Assembly (NCBI GenBank): GCA_034435435.1
Contig: DAOTXN010000159.1
Coordinates: 1 to 30,997 of the forward strand
Direction: 5' to 3'
Length of the DNA stretch: 30,997 nt
Origin: DAOTXN01 sp034435435
GTDB lineage: Bacteria; Chloroflexota; Anaerolineae; S140-20
Part shown: positions 16,165-25,135 of the stretch, in pieces
Layout of the letters: every line of letters starts with the position of its first letter
How positions within the stretch are numbered: the stretch's first letter is position 1
The notes under the pieces: generated by a model
Told to the model about the DNA's origin: nothing
Database searches by the model: none
Seen by the model: only the letters and a program-made list of their open reading frames with translations
Translations under genes and position numbers: made by a program

Positions 16165-17683
16165 AGGTTTCAAGGCTGATTCGACCTGTGATCACATCGG
16201 GCTGGGCAAAGCGCGAGGCTGCTACCGCCAACCCCACGAAAAGCCAAAAGAATGTGACCGAATGGTGAAAGTCGAGATTGAAAAAATAGTGGTCAAACAT
16301 GCCGCCTGCCAGGGCCCCCACCAACCCGGCGTGCAAGCCGTACCACAGCGGCTCCAGTTCAGAGTCGCGGGGCACGCGCCGCCACGTGCGCAGGGCCTGC
16401 CCAAACAATACCGCCACGATCACGATAAAAACTGCCAATCCTATCAACCCCATTTCCACTGCCATCAACAAATAAACGTTGGCGACTTTGACATACGTGT
16501 CGATGTCTGGCGAGCCGGCAAAACCCACCCCCAGCGCCGGATAGCGCCGGATGAGCGTGATGGCATCTCGATATTCGCCAAAGCGCATCTGGGTAGCCAG
16601 GTCTTCGCCGCGCAGTCCCTCGATCAAGTGAGTTACATAGCCTTGGGTCAGCGGCAAGACCCATATCAGCGCCAGGAGCGACAGCAGCAGCAGGCCCAAT
16701 TTGCGATACCGCAGCACGGCCAGCGTCGCCAGCGCCACCCCCAGGCCGATAAAAGAGCCCCGGGAAAAGGTAAGCATGAGGCACAGCCCTATCGCGCCTC
16801 CCAACAGCGCTATCAACCAACGCGGGAAAAGCGGACGGCGGGCAAAGAACTGCGGCGCGACCACGCCGCCCACCATGATCAGCAGCCCCCCCAACACGTT
16901 GGGGTCCACCGCTGTCCCGGTCGCCCGTTGGGGTAAGGTCGGGTCTTCGCGGATATAGCGCAACACACCTGGCCCCACGGGGTAGTCGAAACGCCCCAGC
17001 GCCGACAGCACATCGATGGCCGTGCTGTCGGGCAAAACATAGAGCACAATGCCCACCACCGAGGCCGCAAAACCGGTCAGGATGATGGCCCGGGTCAGGC
17101 GAGCCAACTGCTCGGGCCGGCGGACGGTGTTCACCACGATAAAAAACAAGAGCATGCTCAGCAACACCTCGACAAAGTGGCGAGCCAGAAGTTGAGTCAG
17201 TGGGGCATGGGCCAGCCCGGCAACAAAAGTCATGATCGCCAGCAACATAAAAACAAAAACCGGCAGCCCCAAGGCCGTCCCCACAAATCTGGGCGCGTGG
17301 TCGGCGGCCGAGTCCTGCTGGTCGTTTCGATGCCGCGCAGGGCCGAGCATCAACTCGACCAGCCAGACGAGGAATAACGCGCCCAACACCAGGTCGAGAA
17401 AGCTGGGCTTGAAGCCAATGTCAAAGGGGAGCTTGCCAAAAGGTAACAGGCACACGACGGCCAGCAGCGCCCAGTAACCCACCTCGATGTCGCGCAGCAT
17501 CCACAGCGCACCGGCTGCGCCGAGCGTCAGGCCGGCGGTAATGAACGGTCCGGCCGTCGCCACCAGCCAGCCGCCGGCCAAACCAACCCCGAGGCACACC
17601 CCCCACGCGCTCAACGTCGCCAGCCAGCGATGGCGCACAAACAAGAATTGTAACCAGTCTATCGTTCGAATCGTCCGCAACAT
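16154..17683 (-). CDS. O-antigen ligase/polymerase-like (Wzy_C) membrane protein
   Basis: 509 aa, about 11-12 hydrophobic segments, with the large C-terminal extracytoplasmic loop typical of the O-antigen ligase family (about 375-425: QMRFGEYRDAITLIRRYPAL, GVGFAGSPDIDTYVKVANVY) followed by LLMAVEMGLIGLAVFIV. These proteins join or polymerise undecaprenyl-linked sugars on the outer face of the membrane. The start at 17683 has AGGTGG just upstream; an in-frame extension to 17734 is less likely. No glycosyltransferases are nearby, so it is an isolated polysaccharide gene, coupled to the hydrolase downstream. The typical NxY/ExG pattern is seen as ANVY and VEMG. Confidence 0.85.
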   Translation of the reverse strand: MLRTIRTIDWLQFLFVRHRWLATLSAWGVCLGVGLAGGWLVATAGPFITAGLTLGAAGALWMLRDIEVGYWALLAVVCLLPFGKLPFDIGFKPSFLDLVLGALFLVWLVELMLGPARHRNDQQDSAADHAPRFVGTALGLPVFVFMLLAIMTFVAGLAHAPLTQLLARHFVEVLLSMLLFFIVVNTVRRPEQLARLTRAIILTGFAASVVGIVLYVLPDSTAIDVLSALGRFDYPVGPGVLRYIREDPTLPQRATGTAVDPNVLGGLLIMVGGVVAPQFFARRPLFPRWLIALLGGAIGLCLMLTFSRGSFIGLGVALATLAVLRYRKLGLLLLSLLALIWVLPLTQGYVTHLIEGLRGEDLATQMRFGEYRDAITLIRRYPALGVGFAGSPDIDTYVKVANVYLLMAVEMGLIGLAVFIVIVAVLFGQALRTWRRVPRDSELEPLWYGLHAGLVGALAGGMFDHYFFNLDFHHSVTFFWLFVGLAVAASRFAQPDVITGRISLETYDD

Positions 17684-17785
17684 AACCCACCTGCCAGCGA
17701 GCAGCAGTGTACCACGACCCATGAGGTTTGACAAGAACGAGCGGCCCCGCCCCTACCCGTTGCCGCTCGACATAACACACAAGAG

Positions 17786-17814
17786 TTGCAAATTGATACC
17801 AGTTGACTTATAAT
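17786..17814 (+). promoter_or_regulatory. Sigma-70 promoter for the BTAD regulator
   Basis: TTGCAA (17786-17791) and TATAAT (17809-17814) are separated by 17 bp, about 64 nt upstream of the ATG at 17878. Confidence 0.75.
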
Positions 17815-17877
17815 CGTGTTTGAAACCGCCAAGCCGCCCATGCCAACACTATCCCGATAGTCACACAGTGAATCTCA

Positions 17878-20800
17878 ATGATTCCAACCAAAACGCTCAT
17901 TCCGCGACGCCCTACGCGCTTGCTGCACCGACCTCACTTGGTAGGTCTATTGCATCGGCACGTGGACATGGTCTTGACATTAGTATCCGCCCCGGCCGGT
18001 TATGGCAAAACCTCGCTGCTGATCGACTTTTGCCACGACGCGCCCTTTCCCGTATGCTGGCTCTCCCTCGATCCGGCAGATGACGACCTGCGCACCTTGA
18101 CCGAGTATCTCGTGGCCGCTGTGCGCCGCGTCTTTCCCCAGTTCGGAGAGGTGACCCAACGCACTCTGAAAAGTGAAAGCATCCACTCGGCCAGACTGGC
18201 GCGGGCCCTGGCTGGCGCGCTGGTCCAGGATATGCTGGATCAGATCCCCGACTTTTTTGTGTTAGTGTTGGACGACTATCACGTCATTGACGAGAACCGC
18301 GAGATCAACGAACTACTGACCGCTTTTTTGACCTATCGCCCAGAAAACTGCCATGTGATCCTCGCCAGTCGGATGGCGCCGGCAGGGCTACCAATCATCC
18401 AACTTGCTGCACGCTCCCAGATTGCCGGTATCGGGCCAACAGACCTGGTCTTTACACCCCAAGAAGTGCAGGAATTGCTGGCGCAAATGCACGACATCCG
18501 GCTGTCGCCCACACAGGCCGAAGAGTTGGTCGCCCATAGCGAAGGCTGGATCACCGGCATCTTGCTCTCGACCGGAGCCTCGTGGCGCGGCATGCGCGAC
18601 ATCCTGGCCCAGGCCCAAGGGTCCGCTGCCGGGCAGGCCCGATCTCAACAAGGTCCCATCTATACCTATCTGGCAGAGCAAGTCTTTCAGGAACAACCCC
18701 TTGAGTTGCAGGACTTTTTATTGATCTCTTCGACGTTGCAAGAGATGAATGAACCCTTGTGCCGTGAGGCCTTGGGGCTGGCGAACGCCGCCCACAGGCT
18801 GCCGGAAATCGAGCGGCGCGGCGTCTTTATCACGGCAGTGATGGAAGACGATACCGGGACCTGGTATCGCTATCACCACCTGTTTCACGACTTTCTTCAA
18901 ACCCGACTGCGCCAGCAGGCCCCTGAACGCTTTCAGCAATTGCACCACCAGGTCGCCGACTGGTTCCTGGCGCGCCAGGAGTGGGAGAGAGCCGTCGCCC
19001 ATCGACTTACCGCCGGCGACCTCCGGGCGGCCGCCCAAGCCATGGACGCCGCGCTGACCGATCTGACCGAGTCGGGGCGCGTGGGGACGCTGCTCGCCTG
19101 GTATGAGGCCGTCCCTCACGTGCTGCGGTCCGAATTTCCCCGCCTGTTGCTCTTTGCGGGACGCGCTCTTTTCAACCTGGGCCGGCTAGACCAAGCCCTG
19201 CCCCCCCTACTCCAGGCCGAAGCTATTTTTGAACAACGGGGCGACGTCGAACGCGCCCTGATTACCGCACTCCAACAGGCCGACGTGCGCTTTCACTGGG
19301 GACAATATGCGGAAGCGCTGATGCTGGCGCAACACGTGCTTGAACGGGCTACAGATTACCCCGCTTCGTTGGCCGAAGCTCACCGACTGGCCGGCGCCGC
19401 TTGTCTGAACCTGGGCCGACCGGAGCAAGCCATCTCACACTTGCATGCCTCCCTCAGTCTACGTCGCCAATTAGAATCCACCTTCAACATCGCCCAGACC
19501 TATCTGGACCTCTCGTTGGCCCTGTTGCGCGTGGGGCAACTGAGCGAAGGATGGGCCTGCCAGGACCAAGCCATCGAATTATATCGACAGACCGGTCCCT
19601 CAGCTCAACTGGCCATGTTGCTCAACAACGTGGCTTACGAGCGCTATCTCGCCGGCAACTATGAGCAGGCCATGGCGCTTTTATCCGAGTCCCTCACCAT
19701 CGCCCGTTCCGCCGGCGCGCCTCGTCCGCGGGCCTTTGCCATGCTCACGTTGGCGGACCTCTATCGCGATTTGGGGGCGCTGGAGCAAGCCGCCGCGCTT
19801 TACACCGACGCTCAAGAATTGGCCCGTCAGCTCGGCGACGCTGAATTGATCACTTATGCGCTATCCGGCATCGCACAGGCGCGACTTTTGGGTGGAGCGC
19901 CGGTCGAGGCTCTAGGGTTGGCTGTGCAGGTTCGCGACCAAGTCCAAAAACAAGGCAACCTGTATCAACTCGGCCTCAGTTGCCTCACCCTCGGCGCAGC
20001 TCGACTCGCGTGCGGCGATCCGGTCTCGGCGCGGCGTGAGATCGAACACGCCATTGAGCTTTTGACCCAAAGCGCCGCCCGTCGCGACCTCACCCGCGCT
20101 TATGTGCTGCTGGCTCGCATCCGCCAGACCGCCGGCGATTCAGGCGGCGCGCTGGCGGCGCTGGCGCAGGCTCTGGATCTCGGCGTTGAAACCCAAACCT
20201 ATCACTACCTGGTGATTGAAGGCCAGCGCGTTTTTGAATTGTGGAAACGTCTGCTGGAGCGCGACCTGGCCGACCGTCGGCCGGCTGAGATCGCGGATCG
20301 CATCCGGGCATTACCCGACCTGGTGCGCCAGATCGTGGGCGGGCTGGAGCCGACCGTTGTGCCCCAGCCGTGCAAGTTGCGCTTTTATGCGTTTGGGCCC
20401 CCGCGGGTCGAAAAGGACGGCGAAGTGATCTCTGGCACGGCCTGGCGCTCGGCCCTGGCCCGCTACCTTGTCTTTTATCTGCTCACCCATTCCCCTCGCA
20501 ACCGCGACCAGATTGCCGCCGCGTTTTGGCCCGCTGTGTCCCCCGACAAGGCCAAGTCCAGTCTTCACACCGTGAAATATCAGGCCCAGCGGGCGCTGGG
20601 CCGTTCGCTCATCATGTTCGAGGATAATCGCTATCACATCGAGCTCGATCCCGATTGCTGGTTCGACGTTGAGGTCTTTGAATCATTGCTGGATGGAAAG
20701 AGCGGGCGGCAAGCCAGATTAGAGCAAGCCGTCGAACTCTATCGCGGCGACTTTATGCAAGATTTCGACGGCGAATGGAGCATCCCCATCCGCGCCAGGC

Positions 20801-21084
20801 TGAAACAACGCTTCCGCGACGCGTTGATCGAGTTGGGCGAGTTGTACATTGCCCAAGAGCGCTTCGACCTGGCCTTCGCCGCCCTCAGCCGGGCCCTCGA
20901 AGCGGATGACACGTATGAGCCGGGCAACCGCGCCCTGATGCGTCTCTACGACCGCGACGGGCGTCCCCAAGCCGCGCTGGACCACTATCACAAGCTCGAA
21001 CAGCGCCTGGCTGCCGAGGGTCAGCTACCCACTCCAGAGACGCAGGCCCTGTACCGCGAAATCCAGAACCGGCGCCGCCCTTGA
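17878..21084 (+). CDS. MalT-like ATPase/TPR regulator with C-terminal winged helix and BTAD
   Basis: A 1068-aa signal-transduction ATPase regulator (STAND-type). Walker A is APAGYGKTS (38-46) and Walker B FVLVLDD (127-133). The ATPase/arm region extends to about 400, then TPR-like helical repeats (about 400-780), and then a C-terminal OmpR-like winged helix (834-925; LRFYAFGPPRVEKDGEVISG) joined to a bacterial transcriptional activation domain (930-1065; VEVFESLL, YRGDFMQDFDGEWSIPIRAR). It lacks the C-terminal LuxR helix-turn-helix of true MalT. DNA binding is therefore assigned to the SARP-like winged helix. Inducer and targets are unknown. Such proteins are numerous in Chloroflexota and Actinomycetota. 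Confidence 0.9.
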   Translation: MIPTKTLIPRRPTRLLHRPHLVGLLHRHVDMVLTLVSAPAGYGKTSLLIDFCHDAPFPVCWLSLDPADDDLRTLTEYLVAAVRRVFPQFGEVTQRTLKSESIHSARLARALAGALVQDMLDQIPDFFVLVLDDYHVIDENREINELLTAFLTYRPENCHVILASRMAPAGLPIIQLAARSQIAGIGPTDLVFTPQEVQELLAQMHDIRLSPTQAEELVAHSEGWITGILLSTGASWRGMRDILAQAQGSAAGQARSQQGPIYTYLAEQVFQEQPLELQDFLLISSTLQEMNEPLCREALGLANAAHRLPEIERRGVFITAVMEDDTGTWYRYHHLFHDFLQTRLRQQAPERFQQLHHQVADWFLARQEWERAVAHRLTAGDLRAAAQAMDAALTDLTESGRVGTLLAWYEAVPHVLRSEFPRLLLFAGRALFNLGRLDQALPPLLQAEAIFEQRGDVERALITALQQADVRFHWGQYAEALMLAQHVLERATDYPASLAEAHRLAGAACLNLGRPEQAISHLHASLSLRRQLESTFNIAQTYLDLSLALLRVGQLSEGWACQDQAIELYRQTGPSAQLAMLLNNVAYERYLAGNYEQAMALLSESLTIARSAGAPRPRAFAMLTLADLYRDLGALEQAAALYTDAQELARQLGDAELITYALSGIAQARLLGGAPVEALGLAVQVRDQVQKQGNLYQLGLSCLTLGAARLACGDPVSARREIEHAIELLTQSAARRDLTRAYVLLARIRQTAGDSGGALAALAQALDLGVETQTYHYLVIEGQRVFELWKRLLERDLADRRPAEIADRIRALPDLVRQIVGGLEPTVVPQPCKLRFYAFGPPRVEKDGEVISGTAWRSALARYLVFYLLTHSPRNRDQIAAAFWPAVSPDKAKSSLHTVKYQAQRALGRSLIMFEDNRYHIELDPDCWFDVEVFESLLDGKSGRQARLEQAVELYRGDFMQDFDGEWSIPIRARLKQRFRDALIELGELYIAQERFDLAFAALSRALEADDTYEPGNRALMRLYDRDGRPQAALDHYHKLEQRLAAEGQLPTPETQALYREIQNRRRP

Positions 21085-21135
21085 CGCCTGCCATACAAGC
21101 AGCAGAATCTTTGGAGTTCTTGGTGCGAAACGTTG

Positions 21136-21186
21136 CCGGAGGTCCGGCTTTAGCCAGGAAACTCCCGCTGAAGCGGGGCCTCCGCC
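21136..21186. repeat. Two-hairpin palindromic repeat, copy 2
   Basis: CCGGAGGTCCGGCTTTAGCC, a short spacer, hairpin CCCGCT-GA-AGCGGG and the closing GCCTCCGCC reproduce the plan of copy 1 at 8741-8800: two GCT-NN-AGC hairpins between outer GTCCGGC/CCTCCG arms that are themselves complementary. Both copies are preceded by a TGGTTTCGAAA- or TGGTGCGAAA-like word. Confidence 0.65.
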
Positions 21187-21219
21187 TTGTTTTGAAACTT
21201 TCGAGCCAGGAGGAGATAG

Positions 21220-22371
21220 ATGTTCATCACGCGCGAGCGACTGGAAAAGATCGAAGAACAAACGCTGGCCCCCTATGCCTGTAAAAGCGGCCAGTCAAAG
21301 GGTCGGGCTTTTGCCGAAGCGGAACACGCCTATCGTACCGCTTTTCAGCGCGACCGCGACCGCATCTTGCACACCACGGCCTTTCGGCGGCTGGAATACA
21401 AGACTCAGGTTTTTGTCAATTCCGAGGGCGACTATTATCGCACCCGCCTGACCCACACGCTAGAGGTGGCGCAGATCGGGCGCACGGTGGCGCGGGCGCT
21501 GGGGGCCAACGAAGACCTGATTGAGGCCATCTGCCTGGCCCACGATCTGGGCCACCCGCCCTTTGGTCACGCCGGCGAAGAGATGCTCAATCGGCTCATG
21601 GTCGAGCACAACGGCTTTGACCACAACAAGCAGAGCTTGCGTATCGTGGAAAAGCTCGAGCAACGCTACCCCGACCACCCCGGCCTGAACCTGAGCTGGG
21701 AAGTGCGCGAAGGCATCGTCAAACACGAAACCGAGTACGATACTTCTTCGGCCCAAGGCTACGACCCACAGTTGCGCGGCAATCTGGAGGCCCAAATCGC
21801 CAACGCCGCCGACGAGATCGCCTACAACGCCCACGACCTGGACGACGGTCTGCGGGCGGGTATGCTCAATTTGGACGAGGTGGCAGAGCTGGCCTGGTGG
21901 CAAACGTTACGGGAGAGCATTGGCTGGGATGGGGTTGGATTCGACGACCTGATCCGCTACCGCATGATCCGGCGTTTGCTGGGACTGCTGATTACCGACC
22001 TGGTGCAGCAGACGCATCGCAATCTGGAGGCGGCGGGCGTGGACTCGGTGGAGGCGCTGCAACGGTTGCCCCACAACGTGATCAGCTTTTCTGCCGAGCT
22101 TGGAGCCTGCACGCGTGAGTTAAAAGATTTCCTCTTTCAGCGGCTGTATCGCCACCACCGCGTCATCCGCATGCAGACCAAGGCCGAGCGCATCATCGGC
22201 GAGTTATTCAACGCTTACGTGAGCGAGCCGCGTCAATTGCCCGAAAGCACGCAGGCACGCCTGCAAGAGACGAGCCTGCACCGCACTGTTTGCGATTATA
22301 TCGCCGGCATGACCGACCGCTTTGCGCTGCAAGAGTATGCCAAGCTCTTCGATCCGCGGGAGAGAGTATAG
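21220..22371 (+). CDS. dgt: Deoxyguanosinetriphosphate triphosphohydrolase (HD-domain dNTPase)
   Basis: 383 aa. Hydrolyses dGTP or other dNTPs to the deoxynucleoside and triphosphate, controlling dNTP pools in the cytoplasm. The metal-binding HD quartet is visible: H79 (RLTHTLEVAQIGR), H108-D109 (CLAHDLGHPPFGHAGE) and D197 (NAADEIAYNAHDLDDGL). The N-terminal RTAFQRDRDRILHTTAFRRL is typical of the Dgt-like subfamily. AGGAGGAG lies just upstream of the ATG. The stop is separated by one base from the convergent asnS stop, with no room for a terminator. Biochemical dNTP specificity is not predictable. Confidence 0.93.
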   Translation: MFITRERLEKIEEQTLAPYACKSGQSKGRAFAEAEHAYRTAFQRDRDRILHTTAFRRLEYKTQVFVNSEGDYYRTRLTHTLEVAQIGRTVARALGANEDLIEAICLAHDLGHPPFGHAGEEMLNRLMVEHNGFDHNKQSLRIVEKLEQRYPDHPGLNLSWEVREGIVKHETEYDTSSAQGYDPQLRGNLEAQIANAADEIAYNAHDLDDGLRAGMLNLDEVAELAWWQTLRESIGWDGVGFDDLIRYRMIRRLLGLLITDLVQQTHRNLEAAGVDSVEALQRLPHNVISFSAELGACTRELKDFLFQRLYRHHRVIRMQTKAERIIGELFNAYVSEPRQLPESTQARLQETSLHRTVCDYIAGMTDRFALQEYAKLFDPRERV

Positions 22372-22372
22372 G

Positions 22373-23710
22373 TTACGGATACGCCCGCTTGAGCATGCGC
22401 GGAAACGGGATCGCCTCGCGCAGGTGGTCAATGCCGCAGATCCACGTCACGGTGCGCTCGACGCCCAGCCCAAAGCCGCTATGCGGCGCGCTGCCGAACA
22501 GCCGCAGGTCCACGTACCATTTGAACGCCTCTGGCGGCAAACCCCAGTCCACAATGCGCTGGCGCAGCAGTACAGGGTCAGAGATGCGCTCGCTGCCGCC
22601 GATGATCTCGCCGTAGCCTTCGGGGGCCAACAAGTCCACGCTCTTGCTCACCTCCGGCCGGCCCGGCCACGGCTCCATGTAGAACGCCTTGGCCGCCGTG
22701 GGATAGCCGTATACAAAGACCGGCTTGTCGAATAGCTTGGTCAGCTCGGTCTCGTGGGGTGAGCCGAAATCGCTACCCCACTCGAGCTTGAGCTGCTCCC
22801 TCAACTCCTCGTCGTCCGTCTGGGCGCGAATCTCGGCGATGCGCTCCAGCGCCTCGTCGTAAGAGATGCGCGGAAAAGGCGGGGCGACTTTTTCGAGTTG
22901 ACGGGTGTCGCGCTCTAACAGTTGCAGCTCCAGCTTGCGCTCCCGCAGGCAGGTCTGCACGATGTAACTCACAAACTGCTCTTCGATCTCCATCAACTGC
23001 TCCAGGTCGCAAAAGGTGGCCTCCGGCTCGACCATCCAGAACTCGGTCAGATGGCGGCGGGTCTTGCTCTTTTCGGCGCGAAACGTCGGGCCAAAGCAAT
23101 ACACCCGGCCAAAGGAATAGATATTGGCCTCGTTGTACAGTTGGCCGGTCTGGGCCAGGTAGATCGGCTCGCCGAAATAGTCCACCTCAAACAACGTGGT
23201 TGTGCCCTCGCCGGCGGCGGGGGTGAGGATGGGGGTGTCCATATTGATAAAGCCGTGGCTGTCCAGCCAGTCGCGGATGGCCTTGACCACGGTGGCTCGC
23301 ACGCGCAGCACCGCCCACTGCCGGCTGGAGCGCACCCACAGGTGGCGGTTGTCCATCAGAAACTCGACGCCGTGCTCCTTGGGCTGGATGGGATATTCCT
23401 GGGCCACTTGCAGCACGCGCAAATCCTTGACGCCGACTTCATAACCGCCGGGCAGGCCGGGGGCGCGCTCGTCGGCCCGCACCGCGCCCGTGAGGATGAG
23501 CGACGACTCTTGGGTCAGGCCGGTGCTCGCCTCGAACACCTGGGGCGACACGTCTTTTTTGAACACCACGGCCTGCACCATGCCGCTGCCGTCGCGCACT
23601 TGCAGAAATTGCAGCCGGCCTTTATCGGTGCGGCTGTAGAGCCAGCCCTGGATAGTCACATCTTGCCCGACGTGGGCGGCGATGTCCTGGATGCGGATCA
23701 ACTCGGCCAT
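22373..23710 (-). CDS. asnS: Asparagine--tRNA ligase
   Basis: A 445-aa class II aminoacyl-tRNA synthetase charging tRNA-Asn with asparagine. The N-terminal OB-fold anticodon-binding domain (about 1-105; VTIQGWLYSRTDKGRLQFLQ, VRDGSGMVQAVVF) precedes the catalytic domain. Motif 2 is FRAEKSKTRRHLTEFWMVE and motif 3 GFGLGVERTVTWI. DLRLFGSAPHSGFGLG is typical of AsnRS rather than AspRS. The start at 23710 is preceded by AAGGGGG; in-frame extension to 23767 is not conserved. It is monocistronic, convergent with dgt and tandem with the oxidoreductase gene upstream. Confidence 0.95.
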   Translation of the reverse strand: MAELIRIQDIAAHVGQDVTIQGWLYSRTDKGRLQFLQVRDGSGMVQAVVFKKDVSPQVFEASTGLTQESSLILTGAVRADERAPGLPGGYEVGVKDLRVLQVAQEYPIQPKEHGVEFLMDNRHLWVRSSRQWAVLRVRATVVKAIRDWLDSHGFINMDTPILTPAAGEGTTTLFEVDYFGEPIYLAQTGQLYNEANIYSFGRVYCFGPTFRAEKSKTRRHLTEFWMVEPEATFCDLEQLMEIEEQFVSYIVQTCLRERKLELQLLERDTRQLEKVAPPFPRISYDEALERIAEIRAQTDDEELREQLKLEWGSDFGSPHETELTKLFDKPVFVYGYPTAAKAFYMEPWPGRPEVSKSVDLLAPEGYGEIIGGSERISDPVLLRQRIVDWGLPPEAFKWYVDLRLFGSAPHSGFGLGVERTVTWICGIDHLREAIPFPRMLKRAYP

Positions 23711-23794
23711 ACGTGCCCCCTTGAGAATGGATGGGGTCATTCTACTCGGGTTGGGGAGAAGGGTCAAGCGAGGTAACCGCCGCCGTCATGGTTT

Positions 23795-24979
23795 TCACAA
23801 CAATCGCTTGTGCTCCACGCCTTCGAGACTTGCCAGCCGCCGAAAACTAAACGGATTCTCACCGTCGGCGGCGGGGTTCACCACCAGATCGGCCAGCAAG
23901 CGCCCGCCCCCCGGCGCGGCCATCACCCCGTGGCCGCTGTAGCCCAGGTTAAAGAACAAGCCCTCGATGTCAGGGTGCGGGCCGATGATGGGCTTGTCGT
24001 CGGGGGTGATGGTGTACTGCCCGGCGGTGAGAAAGACCTGATCCCGCTTGAGCGACCCGGCCACCTCGACCCAGAACGGGCACAGCCGCGACACGCCCTC
24101 CAACACCTCAAAGGGAAACATCGGGTTGGGGATAACCTGGTCCACCGGCTCGCCGGGCGGCTCATGGGGCTGCGCCCAGGCCAGCGCCGCGCCGGGGCTT
24201 TCGGGCCGCCAGTGGGCCCCGCTGTCCTGATCAATGACCATCGGCGCGTCTTGCGGGATGAGCGGATGCTGGCCGATGGTTAGCCGATGGCGGCGCACGA
24301 TGCGCAGCGGCAGCTCGACCCCCGCCAGCGCCGCTGCCCGCTTAGAGTAGGGGCCGGTCGCCAACACCACGGCCGGCGCGGCGATGGGGCCACGGTCGGT
24401 CTGCACGCCCGTCACCCGCCCGCCGGCGACCGAGATGCCGGTGACGGTCGTGTTGAGCAAGACGGGAGCGCCCGAGGCGCGAGCCAATCCGTGAGCCGCC
24501 TCGTGGGCCGAGAGCCAGCCATCGCGCTGGCGAAACGTCCCGGCAGTCACTTCCTCGCACACGTAGGGAAAACGCGCCCGCACCGCGTCGCCAGTGAGAA
24601 ACTCGACGTCGGTCAAACCCAGGCAGTGCTGACTCGCGACACGTTGACCCAAGACCAACGGCCCGTCGGGCTGGGTGGTCAGAAAGAGATAACCCTGCTG
24701 GTGCACGCCGATGTCATAGCCCGCCAGGCCGGTGCGCTGGGCGAATTCCTCGTAAAAGGCGATGCTTTCGCACATCATCGCCACGTTTTCCGGCTCGACG
24801 AACTGGGCGCGCATGGCCTCCATCGACTGGGCGGTGGTCAGCGCGGCCAGCGCCGGCAAGCGCTCGACGATGAGTGGTTTCAGCCCGGCGCGGGTGAGGA
24901 AAAATGCCGCCGCCGCGCCGCTGATGCCGCCGCCGACGATCACCACGTCGGCCAATGCGGGAATCTGTGAGCTGTCCAC
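23795..24979 (-). CDS. DAO-family FAD-dependent oxidoreductase (sarcosine oxidase beta/glycine oxidase-like)
   Basis: 394 aa. Oxidises an amine, probably an N-methyl- or D-amino acid, using FAD. The dinucleotide-binding motif is VVIVGGGISGAAAAFFLTRA with GGGISG at residues 16-21. The C-terminal DAO hallmark is TITPDDKPIIGPHPDIEGLF followed by NLGYSGHGVMAAPGGGRLLA. The GTG start at 24979 follows AAGGAGG and gives the family length; the upstream in-frame extension has no homology features. A divergent promoter shared with lgt is at 25071-25102. Substrate is unknown, and no folate-dependent partner subunits are nearby. Confidence 0.92.
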   Translation of the reverse strand: MDSSQIPALADVVIVGGGISGAAAAFFLTRAGLKPLIVERLPALAALTTAQSMEAMRAQFVEPENVAMMCESIAFYEEFAQRTGLAGYDIGVHQQGYLFLTTQPDGPLVLGQRVASQHCLGLTDVEFLTGDAVRARFPYVCEEVTAGTFRQRDGWLSAHEAAHGLARASGAPVLLNTTVTGISVAGGRVTGVQTDRGPIAAPAVVLATGPYSKRAAALAGVELPLRIVRRHRLTIGQHPLIPQDAPMVIDQDSGAHWRPESPGAALAWAQPHEPPGEPVDQVIPNPMFPFEVLEGVSRLCPFWVEVAGSLKRDQVFLTAGQYTITPDDKPIIGPHPDIEGLFFNLGYSGHGVMAAPGGGRLLADLVVNPAADGENPFSFRRLASLEGVEHKRLL

Positions 24980-25010
24980 GCTGCCTCCTTGATCAAAACC
25001 CGAACCTTGA

Positions 25011-25039
25011 CTTTGTGTGTCCTCGGCGTCTCTGCGGCG
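25011..25039. repeat. Phrase repeat CTTTGTGTGTCCTCGGCGTC
   Basis: CTTTGTG, TCCTCGGCGTC and TCTGCGGCG words form a well-known style of intergenic repeat in several bacterial phyla. It lies in the leader of the oxidoreductase gene. Confidence 0.5.
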
Positions 25040-25070
25040 ACGTCCCCTACACAGGCCGCGATGTGGCAGG

Positions 25071-25102
25071 TGAATTATAGGGCAGACTGTGATATAATTC
25101 AA
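25071..25102. promoter_or_regulatory. Overlapping divergent promoters in a 9-bp inverted repeat
   Basis: TGAATTATA (25071-25079) and TATAATTCA (25093-25101) are perfect inverted repeats with 13 bp between them. For the minus-strand oxidoreductase, TTGAAT (25097-25102) and TATAAT (25074-25079) are 17 bp apart. For lgt on the plus strand, TATAAT is 25093-25098 with a weak GTGAAT (25070-25075) 17 bp upstream. Each -35 overlaps the opposite -10, so the two promoters should exclude each other. Confidence 0.65.
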
Positions 25103-25135
25103 CCCTTTATTGTGAATGTCTGAGATGGAAGAAGC

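Noticed and set aside
17878..21084. LuxR-type MalT activator
   Set aside because: The ATPase and TPR parts are MalT-like, but the C-terminus is winged helix plus BTAD, not a LuxR helix-turn-helix.
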